From the NCBI RefSeq assembly GCF_004769555.1, contig NZ_RQFY01000004.1:558001-622000 (forward strand): DNA of 64,000 bases, read 5' to 3'. This document shows positions 1 through 8,145 of this stretch, one piece after another. Position 1 is the stretch's first letter; the number at the start of each line of letters is the position of its first letter. Origin of the DNA: Leptospira koniambonensis (GTDB taxonomy: Bacteria; Spirochaetota; Leptospiria; Leptospirales; Leptospiraceae). The notes under the pieces were generated by a model. That model was not told the origin of the DNA. It was given only the letters and a program-made list of their open reading frames with translations, and did no database searches. Position numbers and translations under genes: made by a program.

Positions 1-1109
1 ACCGTAGTTCCCGCTAAGCTAATTGGTTCGACTTCAGCTCTTGGAGTGATCTTTCCAGTTCTTCCTACAGCGTAATCGATACCTACGATCTTACTTTCTT
101 TCATCAAAGCATCGAATTTGTAGGCACGAGCCCAACGAGGAGAATGGGAAGTATAACCTAAGGCCTCTCTTTTAGAAAGATCGTTTAGTTTGATCACGAG
201 TCCGTCTGTAGGAAATCCAATATTCTCTTTTTTCTTCTTAAAGTCTTTGATAGCAGCTGGGATCTCAGAACCTTTCAGTAATTTAGTATCAGGTGGCAGA
301 GGGAATTTTAGATCTTCTGCCTTTTTCATTACTTCTTGGTGAGTTTTGAATTTTGCTTTGGAACCTGGAAAAAATGCGTCGTAAGTAAATATTCTAAGAG
401 GCCGTTTTGCAACATCCGAAGAATTTTTCTGCTTCAAAGAACCTGAAGATAAGTTTCGAGGATTTGCATATCTCCCTTCAGAAGCCTCGTTAAATTCTTC
501 AAAGTCGGAGAAAGTCATATACACTTCTCCTCTTAGATAAATAGAAACTTTTTCGGCTAATCTGAGTGGAATAGAACGAATGGTTCTAATGTTTTCAGTA
601 ACATCATCTCCTATTCCTCCTGTGCCCCTGGTCACCCCGTTAGCAAGAATTCCATTTTCATAATATAGCATTAGAGAAGCGCCATCGATTTTCCATTCGA
701 CGGAATACAGCTCATCCTGCCCTGTTTTTTGGATCCATTCCATTAGCTCTTCTTCGTTGTACGTATTTTCCAAAGAAAGAACAGGAAGTTTATGAGTGAA
801 CTTCTCAAAGTTTTTGTCCAAATCGGAACCTACACTTAAAGTAGGACTAGCAGGATCTGCTAATTTTGGGAATGCTTCTTCAAAAGCTTGGAGCCTTTTG
901 AATATCTGATCAAAATCATAATCAGAAATCTTAGGAGTGTTTTTAACGTAGTATAAATATTGATGATGACGGATCTGCTCTTCTAACGAGCGCATTTCTT
1001 TTGCGGCCTGCTTGGAATCCTTTGGCAGATCTACAGAAACTTTTTTAGATACTTCGGTTGGCTCCGCTTTTTTAGAGGAGGTCTTTTTAGCCGGGGCTTT
1101 TTTAGGCAT
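1..1109 (-). CDS. ligA: NAD+-dependent DNA ligase LigA (N-terminal part, gene runs off the window)
   Basis: The visible 369 residues are the first half of an NAD+-dependent DNA ligase, which seals nicks during replication and repair. A Lys/Ala/Pro-rich extension (residues 1-35) precedes the Ia region that binds the NMN half of NAD+ (about 45-70, with YYVK and DYDFD). The nucleotidyltransferase core follows; its KxDG motif is seen as WKIDGAS, which places the adenylated lysine at residue 140. Later SHSPRWARAYKF and VGRTGKITP mark the end of the adenylation domain and the start of the OB fold. The zinc finger, HhH and BRCT parts lie beyond position 1. The ATG at 1107-1109 is 16 bp downstream of the M23 peptidase gene on the same strand, so co-transcription is likely. 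Confidence 0.95.
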   Translation of the reverse strand, partial: MPKKAPAKKTSSKKAEPTEVSKKVSVDLPKDSKQAAKEMRSLEEQIRHHQYLYYVKNTPKISDYDFDQIFKRLQAFEEAFPKLADPASPTLSVGSDLDKNFEKFTHKLPVLSLENTYNEEELMEWIQKTGQDELYSVEWKIDGASLMLYYENGILANGVTRGTGGIGDDVTENIRTIRSIPLRLAEKVSIYLRGEVYMTFSDFEEFNEASEGRYANPRNLSSGSLKQKNSSDVAKRPLRIFTYDAFFPGSKAKFKTHQEVMKKAEDLKFPLPPDTKLLKGSEIPAAIKDFKKKKENIGFPTDGLVIKLNDLSKREALGYTSHSPRWARAYKFDALMKESKIVGIDYAVGRTGKITPRAEVEPISLAGTT

Positions 1110-1125
1110 AGTCGATTATATAAAA

Positions 1126-2103
1126 TTAATATTGGCCGAAACCTACTTTCATATAATCCATAGGATCGGTGCGGTTTGATTCTCCGATCCATACTTCATA
1201 ATGAAGGTGAGGACCTGTTACGTTTCCTGTGGCTCCCACAGTAGCAATCCTCTGTCCTTTATGGACATATTCACCTTCTCTCACTTTTAAGGAAGTGCAG
1301 TGACCATACAAACTATAGTATCCGTTTGCATGAGCGATCACTATATGATTTCCGTATCCTCTATTCGAGTAAATTGCTCTATAAACTCTTCCGTCTCCAG
1401 TTGCAGCAATATCGGTGCCTGGAACGTTTGCTAAGTCTACTCCGTCATGGAATTCCATGTATCCAAAAGTAGGAGATCTTCTCATTCCATAATAAGAAGT
1501 TAAATTATAAGATAATAATGGTTCTCCGAATGGGAGAGAGTTCATGATACCATATCTGGAATCTAAAAAGTTGAATACTGAATCCACAAGAGCCTTGTTC
1601 TTCTCCATGGAAACTCTTACAGAACGATATCCATAAATTTCAGAAAGATAAGATCTTCCGAGCATAAGATCCTTATCTACTGCTTCTTCTACCTTTAGTT
1701 CAGTTGCAGCCAAGTCCTCTGAGTCTGACTCATCTGGAAGTTTAAGTAACTCATCCGACTCACCATCGATCAAAGAATGGACTTCTTGTAAATTTTCGTT
1801 CAGACTTGCGAAATCATCTCGGATATCTCCTAACTTTTCGCTGTATTCGATATACTCATCGAAGTACTTTCCATAAACGGAAGCGAGTGCGTTGATCTGA
1901 ATCCTGGTATTATTATAACGAACAATTCCTAAAACTGCGATACCAACGATCGCAAACAATAATCCTACTAAGAAGAAGATAGTGAAGATAGAAATTTGGA
2001 AATGGAAGGACTTATCGAACCCATGGGGGATCAAAAGAACTGTCAGCCTTTGGTGACCTTTTTCTTTTACCTGGTCGATGCGTTTTTTTATCATCTTTTC
2101 CAT
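1126..2103 (-). CDS. M23 family metallopeptidase (LytM-like), membrane anchored
   Basis: This is a 325-residue protein with a cytoplasmic basic N-terminus, one transmembrane segment (about residues 37-61), a probable coiled-coil stretch (70-150) and a C-terminal LytM/peptidase M23 domain (205-320). The zinc ligands of the family are all visible: H219 and D223 in HDGVD, and the HxH pair at 299-301 in GPHLHYE, with a further His at 268 in YGHCT. Proteins of this type cut peptidoglycan cross-bridges or, with a coiled coil, activate amidases at division sites. With all ligands present it is probably an active endopeptidase acting in the periplasm. It lies 47 bp after the P450 gene and 16 bp before ligA on the same strand. 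Confidence 0.9.
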   Translation of the reverse strand: MEKMIKKRIDQVKEKGHQRLTVLLIPHGFDKSFHFQISIFTIFFLVGLLFAIVGIAVLGIVRYNNTRIQINALASVYGKYFDEYIEYSEKLGDIRDDFASLNENLQEVHSLIDGESDELLKLPDESDSEDLAATELKVEEAVDKDLMLGRSYLSEIYGYRSVRVSMEKNKALVDSVFNFLDSRYGIMNSLPFGEPLLSYNLTSYYGMRRSPTFGYMEFHDGVDLANVPGTDIAATGDGRVYRAIYSNRGYGNHIVIAHANGYYSLYGHCTSLKVREGEYVHKGQRIATVGATGNVTGPHLHYEVWIGESNRTDPMDYMKVGFGQY

Positions 2104-2150
2104 GGTCGAAATCCCTCTGATAGAAGGATTCCGGCCAGGAAAGACCTAAG

Positions 2151-3521
2151 TCAAGTTGAAACTATGTTTAATAGAATTCCGTACTTAGGTCTTAATGTGA
2201 CTAAAGGTTCCATAACGACAGGATGGCTTGAATCTGTTTGGAATTTGTAGTCTTTGACGAGCATCGCAAGTATCAATGTAGCTTCTGTTAATGCAAAAAT
2301 ATTACCGATACAGATCCTTGGTCCTCCTCCAAAAGGAAGATATGCATACTTAGGTCTATCTGCAGATCTTTCTTCATCAAAACGATCCGGATCAAACTTG
2401 TCAGGATTTTCCCAAAAATCTGGGTTTCGGTGAATATTAAAAATGCAGATGGAGATATTTGTTCCAGTCTCCACATCATAACCGCCAATTTGGTCAGGAC
2501 CCATTGCAGTTCTTTCGATCACCCAAGCAGGAGGATATAATCTCAAAACTTCATCCAACACTTTGCGAGTGTATGTCAATTTTTGAACATCTTCTAAGCT
2601 AGGAGTTTTATTACCTAAAACTCTATTTGCTTCTTCTCTAACTTTTTCGCAAATCTCAGGATGTTTAGATAGAAGATAAAATCCCCAAGACAATGCATTT
2701 GCAGTTGTCTCATGTCCAGCAAGAAGAAGTGTGATTGCCTCGTCTCTAACTTGACTTTCACTCATAGTCTCGCCGGTTTCTTCGTCTCTGACTTCCAAAA
2801 GCATAGAGATCAAATCGTTAGAAGGATTTTTTTTACGTTCAGCAATTAACTCATCAACTACTGAATGCATATCTTTCAATGCACGTTTGAGTTTCAGATT
2901 TTCAGGTGTAGGCCAACTAAATGGAAAAGGAAAAATACGAGTGATCCTTTTAGTAACCAGCTCTAACGCGATCTTTAAAGAATGTTCTATTCTTGCCGCG
3001 TAACTTTCTACCTCTGTTCTGAATAAAGTTCTGCCCACGATCGCAAACGTTAGTCGCATCATTTCTTTAGAAATGTCTAAGCTGGAAATCTTCTTCCAGC
3101 TTTCGGAAGTTTTTTCAGTTTCCTGGGCCATAATCTCTACGAATTCAGAGATCCTTTGTTTATGGAAAGAAGGTTGGATCAGCTTTCTTTGCTTCTTCCA
3201 AAATTCTCCTTCGCTGTTCAATAAACCTTTGCCTAAAATTCTTCCGAGTTCTTTGTAAAAAACTCCCTTATGATAGTTCTGGTTATTTTCTTGAAGGACT
3301 CTTTTGATATCTTCTGGCTGAGTAATTAAATGAAATACAACCTGCCTCAATCCAAATCGTGCTGAATTTCCGAATTTGGACTGCATCAATTGGAAAAATC
3401 CGATCGGATCTTTTGCCAATTTAGAAACGTAAGGTAGTGCCCGGATCCCGAAAACTCCAGGAGGAAGATTCGGTTTATTTTTTTTGGTGCGACCTGAAGT
3501 CGGTTCATGCAAGGAAAACAA
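2151..3521 (-). CDS. Cytochrome P450
   Basis: This is a 456-residue cytochrome P450, a heme-thiolate monooxygenase of normal length. The oxygen-binding I-helix motif AGHETT is at 268-273, the K-helix ExxR is E324-R327 in DEVLRLYPP, and the heme loop FGGGPRICIG carries the axial cysteine at residue 404. There is no signal peptide or membrane anchor, so it is a soluble bacterial type that needs separate redox partners, none of which are encoded nearby. The substrate cannot be read from sequence; the general character resembles fatty-acid or terpenoid-hydroxylating P450s. The start appears to be TTG at 3521, supported by an AGGAG site 7 bases upstream (3529-3533). Confidence 0.93.
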   Translation of the reverse strand: MFSLHEPTSGRTKKNKPNLPPGVFGIRALPYVSKLAKDPIGFFQLMQSKFGNSARFGLRQVVFHLITQPEDIKRVLQENNQNYHKGVFYKELGRILGKGLLNSEGEFWKKQRKLIQPSFHKQRISEFVEIMAQETEKTSESWKKISSLDISKEMMRLTFAIVGRTLFRTEVESYAARIEHSLKIALELVTKRITRIFPFPFSWPTPENLKLKRALKDMHSVVDELIAERKKNPSNDLISMLLEVRDEETGETMSESQVRDEAITLLLAGHETTANALSWGFYLLSKHPEICEKVREEANRVLGNKTPSLEDVQKLTYTRKVLDEVLRLYPPAWVIERTAMGPDQIGGYDVETGTNISICIFNIHRNPDFWENPDKFDPDRFDEERSADRPKYAYLPFGGGPRICIGNIFALTEATLILAMLVKDYKFQTDSSHPVVMEPLVTLRPKYGILLNIVST

Positions 3522-3639
3522 AAGTGTACTCCTAGTCCAAGAAGGACATTTGGATTAGTTTCACCCAACCAATCCTTGCCGCAATTCTATGTAACAACCG
3601 CTATATTAGCAAGCTGAGTTTGTATTTATTTTTAAAAAC

Positions 3640-4023
3640 CTATCTGCGTTCGAAAGAAGTTTCGATCAACGCATCCATATCCATTAAAGAAGAAGAAGGT
3701 GCGGTAGAAGACGAACTAGTATCTTCCTGATTCAAATCAGGAGTTTGCATACTAGTTTCTGCTTCCTCGAAAGTTCCTTCGATCTGCTCTTCTATCAAAA
3801 CCTGCCAGTCTCCGGATTCGGATTCTCCCTCAGGCTGAAAATAAAAAGAAGATATGCCAAGGCCCACAATAATAAGTCCGCTAAATGAGAAGATGAAAAA
3901 TCGCTTAAAGCTAGCGATCTTACGCCTTCTTATTATCTTTGCAGAGATATTATCACTCCATTCGTAACTTTCTAAACGACGGAAAATCTCTTGGTCTAAC
4001 TTTTCTTTGTTTCTATCTTCCAT
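3640..4023 (-). CDS. Probable membrane anti-sigma factor of the adjacent ECF sigma factor
   Basis: This 127-residue protein has a charged cytoplasmic N-terminal region (1-38), a single transmembrane segment (about 39-60, FFIFSFSGLIIVGLGISSF) and an acidic, Ser/Thr-rich C-terminal tail that should lie in the periplasm. No enzymatic motif is seen. It starts 12 bp after the ECF sigma gene on the same strand. A small single-pass protein directly downstream of an ECF sigma gene is the usual layout of an anti-sigma factor, and that is the only basis for the call. No zinc-binding HxxxCxxC motif is present, so it is not a ZAS-type anti-sigma factor. It is poorly conserved in sequence. Confidence 0.6.
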   Translation of the reverse strand: MEDRNKEKLDQEIFRRLESYEWSDNISAKIIRRRKIASFKRFFIFSFSGLIIVGLGISSFYFQPEGESESGDWQVLIEEQIEGTFEEAETSMQTPDLNQEDTSSSSTAPSSSLMDMDALIETSFERR

Positions 4024-4035
4024 TTCCGATTATCT

Positions 4036-4548
4036 CTAGGTCTCTTGAAAAAAAAGTTTCTTCAGCATTTGTTTGCCTCGGAAAGATCGGGACTTAACTG
4101 TTCCTTCTGGAATCCCCAACTTCTCCGCAATCTGTTGCTCTTTGTATCCTTCAGATACTAATGCAAGCACAGATTTATACTTCCAAGGAAGATTGGAGAT
4201 CAAATCTTGCAGTTCAATGTCCATTCCAGAGTCGTTATATTCTTCTCTTGGGTTTAGGATAGAATCTTGAGTAGCTTTTTCCTTTAGCTTCATTGCAAGG
4301 TTTGCCTGGCGCATACGCTTCTGGTTCATTCTCAAGGATTCATTTCTTGCGATTGTATACAACCAAGTACTATGGGAAGAATCCCCTCTGAACTTATTGG
4401 CTGCTAAACTTTTATAAGCACGGATATAAGTTTCTTGGACAACATCATCGATGGTATCGTAAAACTCTTCGTATAAATTCTTTTTAATCGCGGAGAGCAC
4501 GATGTGTTTCGTACTGTCTATCAATCCGGCAAATTCTCTTTGGTCCAT
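4036..4548 (-). CDS. ECF-type RNA polymerase sigma-70 factor
   Basis: This is a 170-residue extracytoplasmic-function sigma factor. Region 2 (about 25-90) carries DDVVQETYIRAYKSL and TWLYTIARNESLR, which bind core polymerase and the -10 element. Region 4 (about 112-165) has the helix-turn-helix EQQIAEKLGIPEGTVKSR that contacts the -35 element. Regions 1 and 3 are absent, as in the ECF group. An AAGGA site lies just before the ATG at 4548. It sits between a Spy/CpxP-like periplasmic gene 10 bp upstream and a putative anti-sigma gene downstream. This suggests a three-protein envelope-stress or metal-sensing circuit like CnrX/CnrY/CnrH. Confidence 0.9.
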   Translation of the reverse strand: MDQREFAGLIDSTKHIVLSAIKKNLYEEFYDTIDDVVQETYIRAYKSLAANKFRGDSSHSTWLYTIARNESLRMNQKRMRQANLAMKLKEKATQDSILNPREEYNDSGMDIELQDLISNLPWKYKSVLALVSEGYKEQQIAEKLGIPEGTVKSRSFRGKQMLKKLFFQET

Positions 4549-4558
4549 TTTAGTTTCC

Positions 4559-5137
4559 TTATCTCAGGATGCCTGGCACAGGCAAAATTATTCTCTCGGG
4601 AACAAACAGATTCAAGGGGAACCCTGGAGCTTCCCTATGCTCCTCGGGTAGGGTAACTAATTCCCTTTCCTTTCCCCTCTTTTTTTGCTCTGAGGATAAA
4701 ACCCTTTCGATCGCGAGCCGATGCGCGATTTGATTCATCCGAATTTCGGATGTATATCTTGCAATCGCGTTAACAAGAAGACGAACTTTGATTAGGTCTG
4801 GATTTTCATCCATTAAGACCAGTTCGAGTTCAACTTGTTTCGGAGATAATCTACGAAGCCATCTTTCATGCTCGTTCTTATATCTCCGGTTCAGCTCAGC
4901 GATACGTTCGAGTTGTGTGTCTGTAAGAATATAGCGGTTTTTAAATGAATCTAGGTCACCGAAAACTACTCCGGCTGCTCTTTCATTACGGTAGAAGGAG
5001 ACTGTGCGAATAGGTCGGGCAGTATGAAAACTAGTTTTGGTATCTTCTGAGAAAAGATACGCCGGCGTGAGGAACACACCGGCCAGAGCAACTCTGACGA
5101 ATGAATTCAGGAGATTCATGAGTCTTACTCGGTTCAT
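4559..5137 (-). CDS. Spy/CpxP/CnrX-like periplasmic sensor protein
   Basis: This 192-residue protein has a signal peptide (about 1-30, hydrophobic ALAGVFLTPAYLF). It is followed by a helical domain with the pattern of the Spy/CpxP/CnrX periplasmic heavy-metal-sensor family: LTDTQLERIAELN, then a pair of long charged helices, then AHRLAIERVLSSEQ. Histidines in NEHERW and QIAHRLAIE are candidates for metal ligands but are not proof of metal binding. The C-terminal 40 residues are Pro-rich and not part of the domain. It is the first gene of the block with the ECF sigma factor and its presumed anti-sigma factor. Its likely role is to sense envelope state and control the release of sigma. Confidence 0.65.
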   Translation of the reverse strand: MNRVRLMNLLNSFVRVALAGVFLTPAYLFSEDTKTSFHTARPIRTVSFYRNERAAGVVFGDLDSFKNRYILTDTQLERIAELNRRYKNEHERWLRRLSPKQVELELVLMDENPDLIKVRLLVNAIARYTSEIRMNQIAHRLAIERVLSSEQKKRGKERELVTLPEEHREAPGFPLNLFVPERIILPVPGILR

Positions 5138-5358
5138 AACCTAGTGTATCCTAAGACCCCAAAGTAGCCGTCACGTTTCCAAATATCGATCGAAATTTTT
5201 GGTCCGAGAAAAAAAGAAATCCGGTCTTCTTTAAAGAGAACATAATTTGGAACAAAACAAGGATTTTAGGGAAAATTCCTTTTCCAGAACCGCTTCTTTA
5301 GCGTATTCTCCCTTAAAGTACTATGGACTTTGGACTAAAAAACCAGGAAATCAAAAAG

Positions 5359-6048
5359 ATGCCCGGAGTCTATCTCAGGGGGAGGATGAGACTTGCACTC
5401 TTACTCGCCGCTGCAATCTGCATCGGGATCCCAGCTTCCATAGATCTTTCCATCGAATGGGATTACGAAAACAGAAGTCCCCATGCAGGAAATTATCGTT
5501 CTCTAAAACCCGCAACTGTTGCAATCGTCCCAGGTGCTTCCGTTTATAAAGGCATTCCTTCTCCTGTTTTACAAGACCGCCTAGATTGTGCGATAGAACT
5601 TTATAAACAAGGGAAGGTGCGTAAAATTCTACTCTCTGGTGATAATGGAACTAGCTATTACAACGAAGTGAAACCTATGCTTCTTTATGTTTTAGAAAGA
5701 GGAATAGATGAAGAGGATGTGTTCGTAGATCACGCAGGCTTTAGAACATTAGATACTTTAGTAAGAGCAAAAGAAATTTTTCAAGTTAAGGATGCAATCT
5801 TTGTAAGCCAAAGATTTCACCAACCTAGAGCAGCATTCATTTCTAAAAAGATAGGATTAGATCTACAATCTTATGAATCGGATAGAAGGATCTATATCAG
5901 CGGACCAACAAGCAGGTTCAGAGAATTTTTTGCAAGAACCTTGGCCTGGATCGATATGAACCTTACAAACACTGCGCCTAAATATTTAGGTAAACCGTTT
6001 CCTATAGAAGGAAGTGGAGTCAAAACCTGGAAGGGTTCCGTAATCTAA
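5359..6048 (+). CDS. SanA/YdcF family (DUF218) membrane protein
   Basis: This protein of about 229 residues has one N-terminal transmembrane segment (LALLLAAAICIGIPASI) followed by a DUF218 domain. The family pattern is clear: TVAIVPGASVYKGIPSP, VLQDRLDCAIELYKQGKV, ILLSGDNG, and the closing AGFRTLDTLVRAKE with FVSQRFHQPRA. In E. coli, SanA affects envelope permeability to vancomycin at high temperature; the biochemical activity of the family is unsettled. The frame is open from an ATG at 5323, but the ATG at 5359 is preceded by AGGAAA and fits better. A third ATG at 5386 lies directly against a GGGGGAGG run, too close to use it. Its 3' end overlaps the convergent reductase gene by 4 bp. Confidence 0.88.
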   Translation: MPGVYLRGRMRLALLLAAAICIGIPASIDLSIEWDYENRSPHAGNYRSLKPATVAIVPGASVYKGIPSPVLQDRLDCAIELYKQGKVRKILLSGDNGTSYYNEVKPMLLYVLERGIDEEDVFVDHAGFRTLDTLVRAKEIFQVKDAIFVSQRFHQPRAAFISKKIGLDLQSYESDRRIYISGPTSRFREFFARTLAWIDMNLTNTAPKYLGKPFPIEGSGVKTWKGSVI

Positions 6049-6989
6049 GAAGAATATTCTGTTTTTCGAATATGTTCGAAAATTTCTCGAACTGCTTCTT
6101 TGACGGAGGTGGCAGGAGACCAGCCCAAAGATTTTAATTTAGAATTATCTCCCAAAGATCTTTTCATTTCTGCAGGTCTTAATCTTGCAGGATCTTGTTT
6201 AGAAACTAATTTAGAATCCGCAAATTCCAGGATCCATTGCAAAACTTGAGAGATTGAAGTCTCAGCTCCAGAACATATATTATAAACTTCTCCACTCAAA
6301 CCCTTGGTCGCTAAAAGAACATAAGCTTTTACTACATCAGTTACATGTAAAAAGTCTCTCGTAGGAGTTAAATCTCCCACTAAAATTTCAGAAGAAACGT
6401 TTTTGGAAATATTCTCCAATACCTGTTTACAGAAATTTGGAACCACGAAGTTCGGATTCTGCCCTTTGCCTATATGATTAAAAGGCCTTGCGATCACAGT
6501 TTCTATATTTTGATATGAACGAGAATATTGAAGACAATAAGTTTCTGCAGCAAGCTTAGAAGAAGCATACGGATTCACAGGGCTTGGTAGAAGGTTTTCC
6601 GAAACTGGAAGTTGTTCTTCTTTTATATTTCCATATACTTCAGAAGAAGATACATATACTAGTTTTACTTTTTTACCGGAACGTTTAAAACATTCTAAAA
6701 TATTCAATGTGCCAGCTACATTGATAAGTAATGTTTCTTCTGGATTTTCAATAGATCTTGGAACGAATGTTTGTCCTGCTAAATGGAATAATACATCGGG
6801 TGAATAAGACTCAAATACTTGTTGGAGTGATTGGATATCTCGGATATCACAGATCTTATAGGGAAATGGAAAGTTCGTATTTTTGGGATTCATTCCCAGG
6901 CCCAGAAGTTCAGACCCGGATTCTTGTGTAAGTTCTGGGACCAGATAAGATCCTACAAAACCTTCCGCTCCTGTGACCAAGTATTTCAT
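6045..6989 (-). CDS. rmd: NAD(P)-dependent sugar epimerase/reductase, GDP-4-dehydro-6-deoxy-D-mannose reductase-like
   Basis: This is a 314-residue short-chain dehydrogenase of the extended type. The Rossmann motif TGAEGFVGSYL is at residues 6-16, the catalytic triad shows as Ser in SSSEVYG with YxxxK as YASSK, and RPFNHIGKGQNPNFVVPNF is highly typical of GDP-4-dehydro-6-deoxy-D-mannose reductase (Rmd). Rmd makes GDP-D-rhamnose, a donor for D-rhamnan O-antigens. The divergent operon of glycosyltransferases at 7141-11591 fits that role. No partner GDP-mannose 4,6-dehydratase is in the window, so the exact sugar is an inference. A perfect 7-bp stem (7000-7018) lies about 10 bases before the start codon. 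Confidence 0.8.
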   Translation of the reverse strand: MKYLVTGAEGFVGSYLVPELTQESGSELLGLGMNPKNTNFPFPYKICDIRDIQSLQQVFESYSPDVLFHLAGQTFVPRSIENPEETLLINVAGTLNILECFKRSGKKVKLVYVSSSEVYGNIKEEQLPVSENLLPSPVNPYASSKLAAETYCLQYSRSYQNIETVIARPFNHIGKGQNPNFVVPNFCKQVLENISKNVSSEILVGDLTPTRDFLHVTDVVKAYVLLATKGLSGEVYNICSGAETSISQVLQWILEFADSKLVSKQDPARLRPAEMKRSLGDNSKLKSLGWSPATSVKEAVREIFEHIRKTEYSS

Positions 6990-7088
6990 GTTTCTTATAA
7001 GAGCCTTTCAGGCTCTTGAAGCCCGAAATTAATTGCTTGTCGATAGCCGAAGTTTTAAGACGGACTATAACAAATCGAAGTAAAAATA

Positions 7089-7121
7089 CGATTGTTTTGT
7101 CGAATAAGAAAAAAACAATCG
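7089..7121. promoter_or_regulatory. Inverted repeat upstream of the polysaccharide operon
   Basis: CGATTGTTTT (7089-7098) and AAAACAATCG (7112-7121) form a perfect 10-bp inverted repeat with a 13-base spacer, 20 bases before the ATG at 7141. The octamer TCGAATAA also occurs twice around it. It lies in the divergent region between rmd and the methyltransferase-like gene. It could be a protein-binding operator or an RNA hairpin in the leader. Function is inferred from position only. Confidence 0.4.
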
Positions 7122-7140
7122 AATAAAAGTCCGGGCTCCC

Positions 7141-8145
7141 ATGGAAGAAAGATCTTCAGATATAATAGAAATCAAGGACAGCTCGGTGAATGTCCGCGAG
7201 CTCATGGAAGAAATAGAATCCAGGCTTGCCAGAAGACCAGTTTCCAAGGAAGAATTGGAACGTCTTTCTCGTTGGAAATTTTCTCCTCAATCCCCTGAAG
7301 GATACAGAGAATTCGACGCTGCAGAAACAGCTCATTTATTTGAAAAAGGGATCTCCCCTCCTAAGTTTACAAATCCAAAATTCAAATATATTCGCGGCCC
7401 AATTCGTTGGTTGTTTATCAAACTGATTGAGCTATATGCTTTTCTTGATAAAAAACTTTCTGAAAATAGAACTCGCGCATTCTACAGCGTTTTGAATGAA
7501 TTGATCCTCTTAAGAGGAGATCATGAAAAGTTAAAACGTAAATTCGAGAAGTTCTATAATGAGTTTGTAGAATTAAATTATACTCTTAAAAAAGAGATCA
7601 GCCCTGAATTCGTTTGGTCCAATGAGTTTCTTTATGAAGAAGAAACTCTAGAAGAAAGTGAAACTCTTATTCTTTCTAGATTGAATCCTGGAGATTCAGT
7701 TCTTGCGATCAATCCTGAATGGGGAAAATTCCTAAAACAACTCTTAAAGGCTCAGATAGAATTCAAAGCTGTCACTTGGAATAAATCTCAATATTCTTAT
7801 ATCAAAGAAAATATTACTAATTCAGTATCCCTTCTATCCTTTGAAGAAGTTTTACCTGAGTCTCCCCTTCCTTCTAAAATTGTTTCTAATACAAATCTGT
7901 GTCTTTTGCCAAATTGGGTTTTAGAAAAACTTTTCAAATCCTTGGCTTCTAAAACTTCCAGTGGGACAGAGTTCATCTTTAGATATTCAAATTATTCAAA
8001 TCGAATGGTCTCTCCATTTCAACCAATCCTTTTGACTCAGATCAGCGAGTCAGCATTCAGAGAATTCTTACAAAAATTAGGTTTTAAGAATATAGTGGAT
8101 ACCAAGGCCGGAGACGGTTTCTCAGTGTTTAGTTTCAGAAAATGA
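7141..8145 (+). CDS. SAM-methyltransferase-like protein of a surface polysaccharide cluster
   Basis: This 334-residue protein has an N-terminal helical segment (VRELMEEIESRLARRP) of the kind often found at the start of proteins in O-antigen clusters. A charged helical middle follows. From about residue 185 there is a degenerate Rossmann-like region (GDSVLAINPEWGKFLKQLL) that resembles a class I SAM-dependent methyltransferase. The glycine-rich SAM loop is poor, so the enzyme may be inactive or strongly diverged. No ribosome site stands out before ATG 7141. Its stop overlaps the next glycosyltransferase start (ATGA at 8142-8145), so the two are translationally coupled. In D-rhamnan and O8/O9-type systems a methyltransferase caps the chain; that role is only a suggestion here. 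Confidence 0.55.
   Translation: MEERSSDIIEIKDSSVNVRELMEEIESRLARRPVSKEELERLSRWKFSPQSPEGYREFDAAETAHLFEKGISPPKFTNPKFKYIRGPIRWLFIKLIELYAFLDKKLSENRTRAFYSVLNELILLRGDHEKLKRKFEKFYNEFVELNYTLKKEISPEFVWSNEFLYEEETLEESETLILSRLNPGDSVLAINPEWGKFLKQLLKAQIEFKAVTWNKSQYSYIKENITNSVSLLSFEEVLPESPLPSKIVSNTNLCLLPNWVLEKLFKSLASKTSSGTEFIFRYSNYSNRMVSPFQPILLTQISESAFREFLQKLGFKNIVDTKAGDGFSVFSFRK

Noticed and set aside
3386..3568. Open frame overlapping the start of the P450 gene
   Set aside because: It lies in another frame over conserved P450 codons and has no ribosome site or homology that I recognise.
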